In this document: positions 37,549 to 45,285 of the stretch, piece by piece
How positions within the stretch are numbered: the first letter of the stretch is position 1
How the letters are laid out: the number at the start of each line of letters is the position of its first letter
Assembly: GCA_017461365.1 (NCBI GenBank)
Contig: JAFTYG010000051.1
Coordinates: 1 to 64,000, forward strand
Direction of reading: 5' to 3'
Source: Clostridia bacterium
Lineage (GTDB): Bacteria; Bacillota; Clostridia; Oscillospirales; CAG-272
DNA length: 64,000 bases
Notes under the pieces: model-generated
Told to the model about the DNA's origin: nothing
The model's database searches: none
What the model saw: the letters and a program-made list of their open reading frames with translations, nothing else
Made by a program: the position numbers and the translations under genes

Positions 37549-38595
37549 TTATTTTATTAAAAATTCATTTACTCCCTCGGTTGAAAGAATAGAGCCGTCT
37601 TTTTTTATCCAAATTGCATCGACGGAGCCGATATTTGTGCATAGAGCGAGCCCATCCTCATACGTCATACAGAAAAGGGCGGTGGAGAGGGCGTCGGCAA
37701 GCGCGCTGTCGCGTGTTATGACCGTGACCGAGACAAAATGCTCGGACGGAAAGAGAGTATCCTTGTCGATTATGTGGTGGTATTCCTTACCGCCTACCGT
37801 GAAGCAACGCTCGTAGCTTCCTGAGGTAACGCAGGAGCTGTCCGAAAGGATTATCCTTGCCGCGAAAGCATTGGAGGAGGGAGCGCTCGGATCGGTGATA
37901 CCCGTTACCCAACCGTCGCCATTCGGCTTGCTTCCAACGGCGCGCAGATTTCCGCCGAGGTTCAGAACGTAAGAGCTGACACCCCTTTGTTGCAGAAGCT
38001 CAGCCGCGCGTTCAGCCGCATAGCCCTTGCCGATAGCGCCTACGTCGATACTCGTCTGCGTGTCGCTGATGTACACAGTAGAAGCCGACTCGTCGATGAC
38101 TATACTGTCGATCGATATGTGCTTTGCCGCCTCCGAAAGCTCCGCGCCGTCGGGAAGAGCCGCATTTTCGGGAGTCTTTGCCGCAGACTCCCGACAGCCG
38201 TGCCACAGTGAGAGCACCGAGCCCATAGCTATGTTGATCTCACCGTCCGTCAGCGCGTACATCTCCTTGGCGTAGATCAGAAATTCGGTGAGCCTTCGGT
38301 CGACCTTTACGGGAGAAATACCCGCGTTGAGATTTACCGTACAAAGATTGTTCATTCCGTCGTATTCGTGATAGATGTCGAACAAACGGTGATATTCTTT
38401 AAGAAGCGCTTCGACCTCGGCGCAGTTTTCCGAGAAGCTCTCCTCGCTCTCGTCGGCATAGGATCGAATATAGCAAACGGTGTCGAAATATTCATAATAG
38501 GTCGCTGACATCGGCTCGTCCGCCCGCCCACACGACAGAGCGGTGAGAAGAAGAGCGGATATGAGGATAAGTATTGGGATACGTAGACGTTTCAT
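37549..38595 (-). CDS. apbE: FAD:protein FMN transferase ApbE
   Basis: ApbE transfers FMN from FAD onto Thr of secreted or membrane proteins. The 348-residue lipoprotein has a signal peptide with lipobox LTALSC near residue 22, YYEYFDTVCYIRSY, the FAD site VDVGAIGKGYAAERAAELL-type region near residue 180, and SCVTSGSYERCF near residue 262. It lies just upstream of the rnf promoter in the same direction, and its targets are likely RnfG and RnfD. Confidence 0.94.
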   Translation of the reverse strand: MKRLRIPILILISALLLTALSCGRADEPMSATYYEYFDTVCYIRSYADESEESFSENCAEVEALLKEYHRLFDIYHEYDGMNNLCTVNLNAGISPVKVDRRLTEFLIYAKEMYALTDGEINIAMGSVLSLWHGCRESAAKTPENAALPDGAELSEAAKHISIDSIVIDESASTVYISDTQTSIDVGAIGKGYAAERAAELLQQRGVSSYVLNLGGNLRAVGSKPNGDGWVTGITDPSAPSSNAFAARIILSDSSCVTSGSYERCFTVGGKEYHHIIDKDTLFPSEHFVSVTVITRDSALADALSTALFCMTYEDGLALCTNIGSVDAIWIKKDGSILSTEGVNEFLIK

Positions 38596-38607
38596 ATGTT
38601 TCCTTTC

Positions 38608-38884
38608 TTAAAAATGCACAATGCATAATACTTTAAAAATGCACAATGCATAATGCACAATGCACAATTGTGGAAGCTTTTCGTGAACGAAAAGCAAATT
38701 TATCATAATACTAATAAGCATCCAAAAGTTATAATAATACACAAATTATAAATTATGATATTTAATCAATTCGCTTTTGCCTTAGCAAAAGCTACCTTAA
38801 TTGTGCATTGTGCATTATGCATTGTGCATTTTTTAGCATTGTGCATTTTTTTAGCATTGTGCATTTTTTTAGCATTGTGCATTT
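38608..38884. repeat. Repeat family A, copy 3, with tandem repeats
   Basis: The left arm ATGCACAATGCATAATGC leads to a CTTTTCGTGAACGAAAAG hairpin. The right arm CTTTTGCCTTAGCAAAAG leads to ACCTTAATTGTGCATTGTGC. One end carries about four tandem copies of an 18-19 base unit (TTTTTAGCATTGTGCATT, about 38817-38884) and the other a duplicated ATGCACAATGCATAAT. This fills the gap between apbE and the lipoprotein gene. Confidence 0.8.
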
Positions 38885-38885
38885 C

Positions 38886-38916
38886 AAATATCTTTTACCA
38901 TCGGTAAAAGATATTT
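38886..38916 (-). terminator. Hairpin after the repeat-domain lipoprotein gene
   Basis: AAATATCTTTTACC and GGTAAAAGATATTT form a 14-pair A+T-rich stem four bases past the lipoprotein stop. It lacks a good T-run on the minus strand, so it may protect the 3' end more than terminate. Confidence 0.5.
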
Positions 38917-38919
38917 TAT

Positions 38920-39813
38920 CTATCTCGCGTTCTCCGCCGCGCGGACAAGCGCTGCCTTCAGTGGCTCTGCGTCAATGGTGCATCCGCTGACGTTTTCAAC
39001 GGGAAGAGACGAAAGCTCGGACGCGCTCTTTCCCTCTACGCTCTTTGCGTAAGCCTTTGCCTGCTCGTACCACTCTGCGATAGCTCCGCCCTTTGATACC
39101 ATTCCGTAGTCGGCTCCAAGCTCGTTCTTCGTACCCGAATAAATAAATTCCGAGCCCTTGCCGTCTACCACCGTCACGGTAGCCTCGGAGGAGTCGATTA
39201 CAGACGCGCAGACTTTACCGCCGCAGATGACGGTCGCGGCAATATCGCAAAGATATTCGGCATTGCCTCCGTTGTCGACGACTGATGCGCGTATGCCGAG
39301 CCCTGCCATCATTTCTCCGTCGGGCGTAAAGCTTACCTTTTTGTCACTGCCGAGCGCCGCCGAGATAGCCTTTACAAAATCGGTCACGTCGATGGTGCAT
39401 CCCGACGCAAGCTCAGCCTCTCCCGTTTTTATCTGCTCGACCTCAACGACGGTTTTTCCCTTGACGTAGCTCTCAAAGTATTCCGCTTGCTTGTACCATT
39501 CAGCGATAGCTCCGCTGTTCTCTGCCATACCGTAGCCGTCACCAAGCTCGTGCTTCGACTTTTCGGTAACGCTTCCGCTGACACCCTTGTCGGTGAGCTC
39601 GGCTTTCGTCTCGGCGGAGTCGAGACGGCAAAGAACTATCTTGCCCTGCCCGTCGGTGACAACGGCGGCAGATGTCGACGTGACGGTCATATCACCTATG
39701 TCCTCACTGAGAACGGTACCGAGGGACAGCTTGTATTCGCCCTCCTTATTTTTGCAGGCGGTCAGCATACAAAGCGAGGCAAGGCAAAGCAGCAGCGCGA
39801 TAATTTTTTTCAT
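38920..39813 (-). CDS. Lipoprotein with two tandem repeat domains, beside apbE-rnf
   Basis: The 297-residue product has a signal peptide with lipobox LTAC near residue 20 and two copies of one domain. The first runs from KHELGDGYGMAENSGAIAEW to SGCTIDVTDFVKAIS. The second runs from KNELGADYGMVSKGGAIAEW to SGCTIDAEPLKAALV. I have seen this EWYxQ ... GKT pattern in unnamed clostridial lipoproteins, and it has no assigned function. The twice-occurring SGCT recalls the SGAT flavinylation site but lacks its usual residues. The gene lies upstream of apbE in the same direction. The ATG at 39813 follows AAGGAG. Confidence 0.75.
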   Translation of the reverse strand: MKKIIALLLCLASLCMLTACKNKEGEYKLSLGTVLSEDIGDMTVTSTSAAVVTDGQGKIVLCRLDSAETKAELTDKGVSGSVTEKSKHELGDGYGMAENSGAIAEWYKQAEYFESYVKGKTVVEVEQIKTGEAELASGCTIDVTDFVKAISAALGSDKKVSFTPDGEMMAGLGIRASVVDNGGNAEYLCDIAATVICGGKVCASVIDSSEATVTVVDGKGSEFIYSGTKNELGADYGMVSKGGAIAEWYEQAKAYAKSVEGKSASELSSLPVENVSGCTIDAEPLKAALVRAAENAR

Positions 39814-39910
39814 TTGCAATTCTCCTTAAAATCTAAATTTTTGGATTTTAAGGTAGTTTTTGCAAGTATGAGTAAAATAATACGAAAAATAGAAATTTCG
39901 TTTTTTGGGA

Positions 39911-39939
39911 TTGACTTTCCCTTTAAAATATTATACAAT
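39911..39939 (+). promoter_or_regulatory. GH127 promoter
   Basis: TTGACT (39911-39916), a 17-base spacer and TACAAT (39934-39939), 43 bases before the GH127 start. Confidence 0.78.
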
Positions 39940-39982
39940 ATACCTACCTGAAAATCAATATTTTTTTGAGAGGTAACGTAAA

Positions 39983-41794
39983 ATGAAAATTTTTGACAGA
40001 GCTGAGGTAAAGCTCACGTCGGGCTATCTGTTCGACAAGCAGGAGCTTAACCGTCGTATAACGGTAGACGCCGTGTACGACCGCTTTTTCGACACGGGAA
40101 GAATAGAGGCGTTCAAGCTCGGATGGAAAGAGGGCGGCGAAAATAAGCCCCATATCTTCTGGGACAGCGACGTTGCAAAGTGGATGGAGGGCGCGGCTTA
40201 CATACTCTCGGAGCACCCCGACGCCGAGCTTGAAGCAAGGATCGACGCTATCGTTGCCGACGTAAAGCGCGGTCAGCACTCGGACGGATATTTCAATATA
40301 TATTTCACTGTTGTAGAGCCCGACGGACACTTTACGAACCGCGACCGACATGAGCTCTACTGCGCGGGACACCTTATGGAAGCGGCGGTGGCTCTCGATA
40401 AATATTGCCACAAGGGCGAGCTTCTCGAATGTATGGATAAATACGCCGATTGTATATACAAAGCCTTTATTTCCGAAAAGACTGCGAAGTTCTCCACGCC
40501 GGGGCATGAGGAGATAGAGCTTGCGCTCGTTCGTATGTACTGCCACACGGGAAAGAAAAAATATCTTGAAATGGCGGAGTATTTTATAAACACAAGAGGC
40601 GCTGTCGACGAGCAGATGAAGGGATCTTACGATCAGAGCCACCTGCCCGTGAGAGAGCAATCCGAGGTCGTCGGACACGCGGTAAGGGCAATGTATCTCT
40701 ATACGGGAATGGCAAAGCTCGCAAAGGAGACGGGAGATAAGGCCCTTTTTGAAGCCTGCAAGAGACTTTGGGCGGACGCGACAGAGAAAAAGATGTACGT
40801 CACGGGCGGCTTGGGCTCGACCTATATAGGTGAGGCGTTCACCTCGGCTTACGATATGCCCAACGACACCGCGTACACGGAGACCTGCGCCTCGATCGGA
40901 CTTATGTTTTTCGCAAACGCAATGCTCGCATTGGAGAACGACGCGAAATATGCCGACGTCATAGAGAGAGCCATGTATAACGGAATGATGTCGGGGCTCT
41001 CGCTCGACGGCAAGGCGTTTTTCTACGAAAATCCTCTTGAGATAAGCCTTTCTGAGCATTTCAGCCTCGAGGGCGCGGGAAGAACGTTCAAGGTGATGAA
41101 GAGAAAGCTTCCTATAACCGAGCGCGTAGAGGTGTTCAAATGCTCCTGCTGTCCTCCCAATATCGTAAGACTTTTCCCGTCCTTTGGGGAGTACATATAC
41201 GGCTGTGAGGGCGATACGCTCTATGTAAATCAGTTCGTGTCCTCGCAGCTTTCGTCGGGAGACGTCGGCTGTGTTATGACCGCCGATTATCCGAGAAGCG
41301 GAAGCATTTCGATAACGCCCGAGGGTGTGAAGCGTGTGGCAATAAGAATACCGTCGTGGTGCAAGAGCTTTGGGCTCAATAAGCCATACAGGGAAGAAAA
41401 GGGCTATGCCGTTGTCGAATGCGACGGCTCGGAGATCGCGTTGACACTCGATATGACACCGAGAGCCGTGTGGGCTGATCCGAGAGTCAGACGCGACGCG
41501 GGCAGGCTGTGTATCATGCGCGGTCCCGTCGTTTACTGCGCCGAGGGTGTGGATAACGGAGAAAATCTCCACCGTTTTTCGATCGACGCAGACTTCGGAT
41601 GGACAGAAAAGGAGAACGAAGCGTTCGGTCTGCCCACCTTGGAGATAGACGCGTATGAGCTTAAATCCACGGGCGACGGGCTTTATACGTCAAGCGCGCC
41701 GACGAAGGAAAAAACACGCCTGACACTTATACCCTACAATTGCTTTGCCAACAGAGGAGAGAGCGATATGCTCGTCTGGCTCAGGCAGAATTGA
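39983..41794 (+). CDS. GH127 beta-L-arabinofuranosidase-like protein
   Basis: GH127 enzymes (formerly DUF1680) cut beta-L-arabinofuranosides from plant glycans. The 603-residue protein has an alpha/alpha barrel (LYCAGHLMEAAVAL, DGYFNIYFTVVEP), the ETC motif (E300, C302) and CSCCPPNIVRLF with C389-C390. By comparison with HypBA1 these four would hold zinc, and C389 would be the nucleophile. It has no signal peptide, so it acts on imported oligosaccharides. It has its own promoter and terminator. Confidence 0.88.
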   Translation: MKIFDRAEVKLTSGYLFDKQELNRRITVDAVYDRFFDTGRIEAFKLGWKEGGENKPHIFWDSDVAKWMEGAAYILSEHPDAELEARIDAIVADVKRGQHSDGYFNIYFTVVEPDGHFTNRDRHELYCAGHLMEAAVALDKYCHKGELLECMDKYADCIYKAFISEKTAKFSTPGHEEIELALVRMYCHTGKKKYLEMAEYFINTRGAVDEQMKGSYDQSHLPVREQSEVVGHAVRAMYLYTGMAKLAKETGDKALFEACKRLWADATEKKMYVTGGLGSTYIGEAFTSAYDMPNDTAYTETCASIGLMFFANAMLALENDAKYADVIERAMYNGMMSGLSLDGKAFFYENPLEISLSEHFSLEGAGRTFKVMKRKLPITERVEVFKCSCCPPNIVRLFPSFGEYIYGCEGDTLYVNQFVSSQLSSGDVGCVMTADYPRSGSISITPEGVKRVAIRIPSWCKSFGLNKPYREEKGYAVVECDGSEIALTLDMTPRAVWADPRVRRDAGRLCIMRGPVVYCAEGVDNGENLHRFSIDADFGWTEKENEAFGLPTLEIDAYELKSTGDGLYTSSAPTKEKTRLTLIPYNCFANRGESDMLVWLRQN

Positions 41795-41806
41795 ATAAGA
41801 GAACCG

Positions 41807-41838
41807 AGAGCGGAGGGCTATACCTCCGCTCTTGTTTA
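41807..41838 (+). terminator. GH127 terminator
   Basis: AGAGCGGAGG-GCTATA-CCTCCGCTCT followed by TGTTTAG. It touches the end of the convergent SGNH-like gene and may work both ways. Confidence 0.85.
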
Positions 41839-42423
41839 GTCCCCGTAGCAGAAAAGTATCCTTACGAGGTCGTAGATCGGACGTTTGTTTTTGAGAGGAT
41901 GTACAAATCCCGTTGAATGCAGAAATTCAACTATCTCCCTTGTCTTTCGCGGAGTGCGCGCGATCGGGGATGAAATGTCCTCAAAATCACAGCGCTGTGA
42001 CTCCGCGATATACCTCAGACGCTTGTTCAAGTCTGTAAGCGTTTTGTCGTCGCGGCTGTTTTTAAGCGATACTATAACTATGCGGCGGTCTTTATCCTTT
42101 TCTCGGATCTTTTCGATAAGTCCGACGTAGCACGCCTCAAAATCCGCGGGAGCTTCGGCAAACAGCTTTACGTCCGAGTCTCCGATATGTAAGATGACCG
42201 TCTCCGGGCAAAGCTCTGAGATGCACTCGTCATATACCTCCGACGCGTCGGTTATCGAGATACTTTCCACGCTTCGGTTGTATATGTTGTCATCAAGCGC
42301 GAACGCCTGCTTCAGCTCTCCGAGCGGTATATCGGTATCCTCCGCGCATCCGAATATAACTATGCCGTCAGCGGCGGCAAGCCTGTTAAGGCTTCTGTAT
42401 CTTTTGATCTCGTTTTCAAGCAT
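41836..42423 (-). CDS. Putative SGNH-hydrolase-like protein
   Basis: The 195-residue protein has an SGNH-like alpha/beta pattern: VIFGCAEDTD near residue 22 in the position of block I, NRSVESISI, TVILHIGDSD where block III is expected, and RIVIVSLKN. The usual block I Ser is not evident (GCAED), so catalysis is doubtful. An alternative is a regulatory or binding protein with a Rossmann-like fold. The ATG at 42423 follows GAGGAGG. It overlaps the upstream PQ-loop gene by eight bases. Confidence 0.5.
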   Translation of the reverse strand: MLENEIKRYRSLNRLAAADGIVIFGCAEDTDIPLGELKQAFALDDNIYNRSVESISITDASEVYDECISELCPETVILHIGDSDVKLFAEAPADFEACYVGLIEKIREKDKDRRIVIVSLKNSRDDKTLTDLNKRLRYIAESQRCDFEDISSPIARTPRKTREIVEFLHSTGFVHPLKNKRPIYDLVRILFCYGD

Positions 42424-42721
42424 TTTCTGCCTCCTCTCTTTCCTTGACGGCGCTTGCCTTTTTATCAAGCGCCATATTTCTGAAATAAACGGCGAGGTTG
42501 AGCAAAACGATGGCGAGATTCAAAAGATACGCGATCAGAACGTAATTGATGTTTCCCGTCGCCAGCTTCGCAAATATCCCTGCGACGTACCCCGTGATGA
42601 TAAGCAGTGTGAACGGAAGACTCGTGCTCTTCGCTGTCCTCGACTTGTACGCCTTGTAAAGATTGAGCGGCCATGAAAATCCGAAGCAGACGAGCATAAC
42701 GGTCTCAAGAATTTGTGCCAT
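42416..42721 (-). CDS. Small PQ-loop / SemiSWEET-like membrane protein
   Basis: The 101-residue protein has three predicted membrane helices. It shows a PQ-loop-like pattern (FGFSWPLNLYKAYKSRTAKSTSL), the hallmark position where SemiSWEET sugar transporters have a Pro near the start of helix 1 and Ser/Thr after the loop. Bacterial SemiSWEETs act as dimers. The substrate is unknown. The ATG at 42721 follows AAGGAGG, and the stop lies inside the SGNH-like gene start. Confidence 0.68.
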   Translation of the reverse strand: MAQILETVMLVCFGFSWPLNLYKAYKSRTAKSTSLPFTLLIITGYVAGIFAKLATGNINYVLIAYLLNLAIVLLNLAVYFRNMALDKKASAVKEREEAENA

Positions 42722-42753
42722 AATAAATATCCTCCTTAATATTTGGTGCTCTA

Positions 42754-42782
42754 AGCATACCACTCTGTAGGACAGAAATCAA
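42754..42782 (-). promoter_or_regulatory. PQ-loop operon promoter
   Basis: On the minus strand TTGATT (42777-42782), a 17-base spacer and TATGCT (42754-42759) preceded by TGG. The -10 is weak but extended. Confidence 0.6.
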
Positions 42783-42861
42783 TTATTCGAAAATTATAAA
42801 CGCATTTTTTGACGAAATATCATTTATTTTACTTTCAAAAGCCGTTTTAAAAAGAAATATA

Positions 42862-42870
42862 TGGTATAAT
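42862..42870 (+). promoter_or_regulatory. Extended -10 promoter of the histidine kinase gene
   Basis: TGG-TATAAT with no good -35. It sits directly before the ATG at 42871, which therefore cannot be the translation start, and supports the start at 42910. Confidence 0.65.
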
Positions 42871-42909
42871 ATGCGTGTAACGAAAACCGACGGCGGTGAA
42901 AAGATAAAA

Positions 42910-44547
42910 ATGAAAAAAATAAAAATGACGAAAAAAACGGGGATTTACGCAAAGGGCTCTCTGCGCCGAATACAGAGAAAGATATTTTCCACTCAGCTCA
43001 TTCTGATAGTGACCTTGGCACTGATACTCGGATGCGCGGGAATATGGATAAATCTTCATTTTGAAACGCAAAAGAGAGACCGAAATCTGCAAAATATATC
43101 AAAGACCATTGCCGACTCGCCTATCTTTGACGACACCTCGTCCGAGGAGCGCACCGACGTGCTGACCGAATATCTCGACTCGCTTCAAAAAACGCTCGGG
43201 GATATAGACGTTATTTCGGTGGTTGATACCGAAAACAAAAGGCTGTACCACTCCAATCACGAGCTGATCGGAACCGTTTACGACGGCACGCTTCCGTCCT
43301 TTTCGGAGGAGCAGCTTTATACGGAGGACAGCAACGGCCCGTCGGGTAAGCAAAGGCGCGCGTACGCGGCGATATATGACGACGAGGGAAGATACGTCGG
43401 CTTCGTGATCACCGTTATGCTCCGTGAGAGTATAAATAAAGAAACGTTGCAGACTATGCTGATATTTTTTATCATCACAGCCGCCGCAGTGCTTATGGAG
43501 CTGATGATCTCGGCGGAGCTGTCGGTGAATATCAAGAAAAAGCTCCTCGGCTACGAGCCCGACGTGTTTACCGCGATGTATAAGGTGAGAGATAATATCC
43601 TCGAGTCGCTTGCCGAGGGAGTTATAGCGATAGACCGCGAGGGAAGGGTGCAGTTCGCCAACGCGTCGGCGCAGAGGATGCTTGGCGGCGATCCGTCAAA
43701 GCCGAATATAGTCGGCAGACACATAGGTGAGGTATGTGAGCCTTCAATATTCGAGCCTACGCTCGAGCGGGGGGAAAAGGAGTTCGGAATACAGGATCAA
43801 GGGCTGAATGCTCCGAACGTGCTGCTTGACCGCATACCGATAAAAAAGGACGGGGAGATCGTCGGAGCGGTGGGAATACTGCATGATCGCAAGGAATATA
43901 CAAGGCTTATGGAGGATCTTGCGGGAACGCGCTATCTCGTTGACTCAATGAGAGCCAACAATCACGATTTTACAAATAAGCTCCACGTTATTCTCGGGCT
44001 CATTCAGATGGAGATGTATGACGAGGCTACCTCTTACATCGAAAACATAACCATCGTTCAGCGTGAAACGGTAAGCAAGATAATGGCGGCGGTTGGAGAG
44101 CCTTCCGTTGCGGCTCTGCTTATCGGAAAAACCGCAAGAGCCTCCGAATTGAACGTAAAATTTATTTTGAGAGAGGGCTGCTCTTATAACAAGGATGATT
44201 GCCCGTTGCCGACCGAGACGCTTATCACCGTTATCGGAAATCTGATCGACAACGCGTTTGATGCGATGAACGGCAACGGCGAGCAATATGACAGACCTAA
44301 GGAGCTAATGCTCGGTATCTATTCGAGTAAGGGAGCGCTTCTTATCACAGCGGACGATACGGGAGTCGGAATTGCTCCCGAGAATATTGAAAAAATATTC
44401 GAATACGGATATTCGACCAAGGGAGAAGGCAGAGGTACGGGACTTTATCAGGTAAAAACAATGGTCGAGGGGCTGGGCGGAACCGTTTCGGTCGAGTCAC
44501 AGCCTGATGTGGGAACATCCTTTTCCGTCAGCTTTATAAAGATATAG
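42910..44547 (+). CDS. Sensor histidine kinase, CitA/DcuS type
   Basis: The 545-residue kinase has a basic N-terminus, a membrane helix (near residues 28-46), an extracellular PASTA-free sensor region of about 120 residues, a second helix and a cytoplasmic PAS domain (NILESLAEGVIAIDREGRVQ, then IVGAVGILHDRKEYTRL). A CitA-type H-box follows (SMRANNHDFTNKLHVILGLI) with an HATPase domain (VIGNLIDNAFDAM, DTGVGIAPENIEKIFEYGYS, GRGTGLYQVK). Such kinases sense di- or tricarboxylates. The response regulator follows after 11 bases. No transporter gene is adjacent, so the target is unknown. Confidence 0.93.
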   Translation: MKKIKMTKKTGIYAKGSLRRIQRKIFSTQLILIVTLALILGCAGIWINLHFETQKRDRNLQNISKTIADSPIFDDTSSEERTDVLTEYLDSLQKTLGDIDVISVVDTENKRLYHSNHELIGTVYDGTLPSFSEEQLYTEDSNGPSGKQRRAYAAIYDDEGRYVGFVITVMLRESINKETLQTMLIFFIITAAAVLMELMISAELSVNIKKKLLGYEPDVFTAMYKVRDNILESLAEGVIAIDREGRVQFANASAQRMLGGDPSKPNIVGRHIGEVCEPSIFEPTLERGEKEFGIQDQGLNAPNVLLDRIPIKKDGEIVGAVGILHDRKEYTRLMEDLAGTRYLVDSMRANNHDFTNKLHVILGLIQMEMYDEATSYIENITIVQRETVSKIMAAVGEPSVAALLIGKTARASELNVKFILREGCSYNKDDCPLPTETLITVIGNLIDNAFDAMNGNGEQYDRPKELMLGIYSSKGALLITADDTGVGIAPENIEKIFEYGYSTKGEGRGTGLYQVKTMVEGLGGTVSVESQPDVGTSFSVSFIKI

Positions 44548-44558
44548 GAGGACAGGCG

Positions 44559-45239
44559 GTGTACAGAGTTTTAATTGTTGAAGACGATCCTATGGTGTCT
44601 ATGATAAACGAGCAGTATGTGAGCCGTAACAAGGCTTTTTGCGTGGTGGGCAAATGTAAGGACGGTAAAAGCGCGCTTGCTTTTCTTGAAAACAACGAGG
44701 TGGATTTGGTCGTGCTCGACGTATATATGCCGCTTATGGACGGCTTTGAGACGTTGCGTCAGATAAGAAAGGAAAAAAGATCGGTCGACGTCATAATGGT
44801 GACGGCGGCGAACGATAGGGAGTCCTTGGAGGAGGCGTTGCACCTCGGCGCGGTCGATTATCTCGTCAAGCCCTTTACCTACGACCGCTTTCGTATAGCT
44901 CTCGATAAATATACAGCGCAGACCGACGCGCTGAATGGGATAGATACGCTCAATCAGAAAAGCATAGATCATATCATAGAAAACGCCCGTAAAAAGGGCG
45001 AGGATATGTACCCCAAGGGAATACAGGAAAAGACGCTCGGAACTATACTCGATAAGCTGAGGTCGGATCCCGCAAAATGGATGACGGGAGACGATATTGC
45101 CGAAAGCATAGGACTTACGGGCGTTACCGTGAGAAGATACCTGAACTATCTGTCCGAGAGAGGGCTGGTCGTTGCCGAGATAAATTACGAAACGGGCGGC
45201 AGACCTTGCATGATGTATAAAATAGCAAAATCGCCGTAA
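44559..45239 (+). CDS. Response regulator, CitB/DcuR type (GTG start)
   Basis: The 226-residue protein has a receiver domain (VLIVEDDPMVSMINEQYV, phosphoacceptor Asp in LVVLDVYMPLMDG near residue 54, Lys in DYLVKPFTYDRF). The C-terminal half has an HTH (MTGDDIAESIGLTGVTVRRYLNYL) typical of CitB/DcuR regulators. The GTG at 44559 follows GGAGGACAGG. It pairs with the kinase upstream, and a terminator follows. Confidence 0.93.
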   Translation: MYRVLIVEDDPMVSMINEQYVSRNKAFCVVGKCKDGKSALAFLENNEVDLVVLDVYMPLMDGFETLRQIRKEKRSVDVIMVTAANDRESLEEALHLGAVDYLVKPFTYDRFRIALDKYTAQTDALNGIDTLNQKSIDHIIENARKKGEDMYPKGIQEKTLGTILDKLRSDPAKWMTGDDIAESIGLTGVTVRRYLNYLSERGLVVAEINYETGGRPCMMYKIAKSP

Positions 45240-45241
45240 GA

Positions 45242-45284
45242 AAAACGGGGTGTCCCATCAAAAAGATGAGACATCCCGTTTTAC
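45242..45284. terminator. Convergent terminator
   Basis: AAAACGGGGTGTCCCATC and GATGAGACATCCCGTTTT form an 18-pair stem with two wobbles and an AAAAA loop. It lies between the ends of the response regulator and C1 protease genes. Confidence 0.88.
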
Positions 45285-45285
45285 T

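Noticed and set aside
38817..38884. CRISPR-like short tandem repeats
   Set aside because: The units are 18-19 bases, directly adjacent without unique spacers, and no cas genes are in the window.
39944..41572. Long open frame on the minus strand (542 codons) opposite GH127
   Set aside because: The plus-strand product has clear GH127 motifs with zinc cysteines. The reverse frame has no recognisable motif, no ribosome-binding site, and is a codon-bias shadow.
42871..42909. Histidine kinase start at the ATG at 42871
   Set aside because: This ATG directly follows the -10 box TATAAT and would lie upstream of or at the transcription start. The ATG at 42910 has a usable ribosome-binding site.
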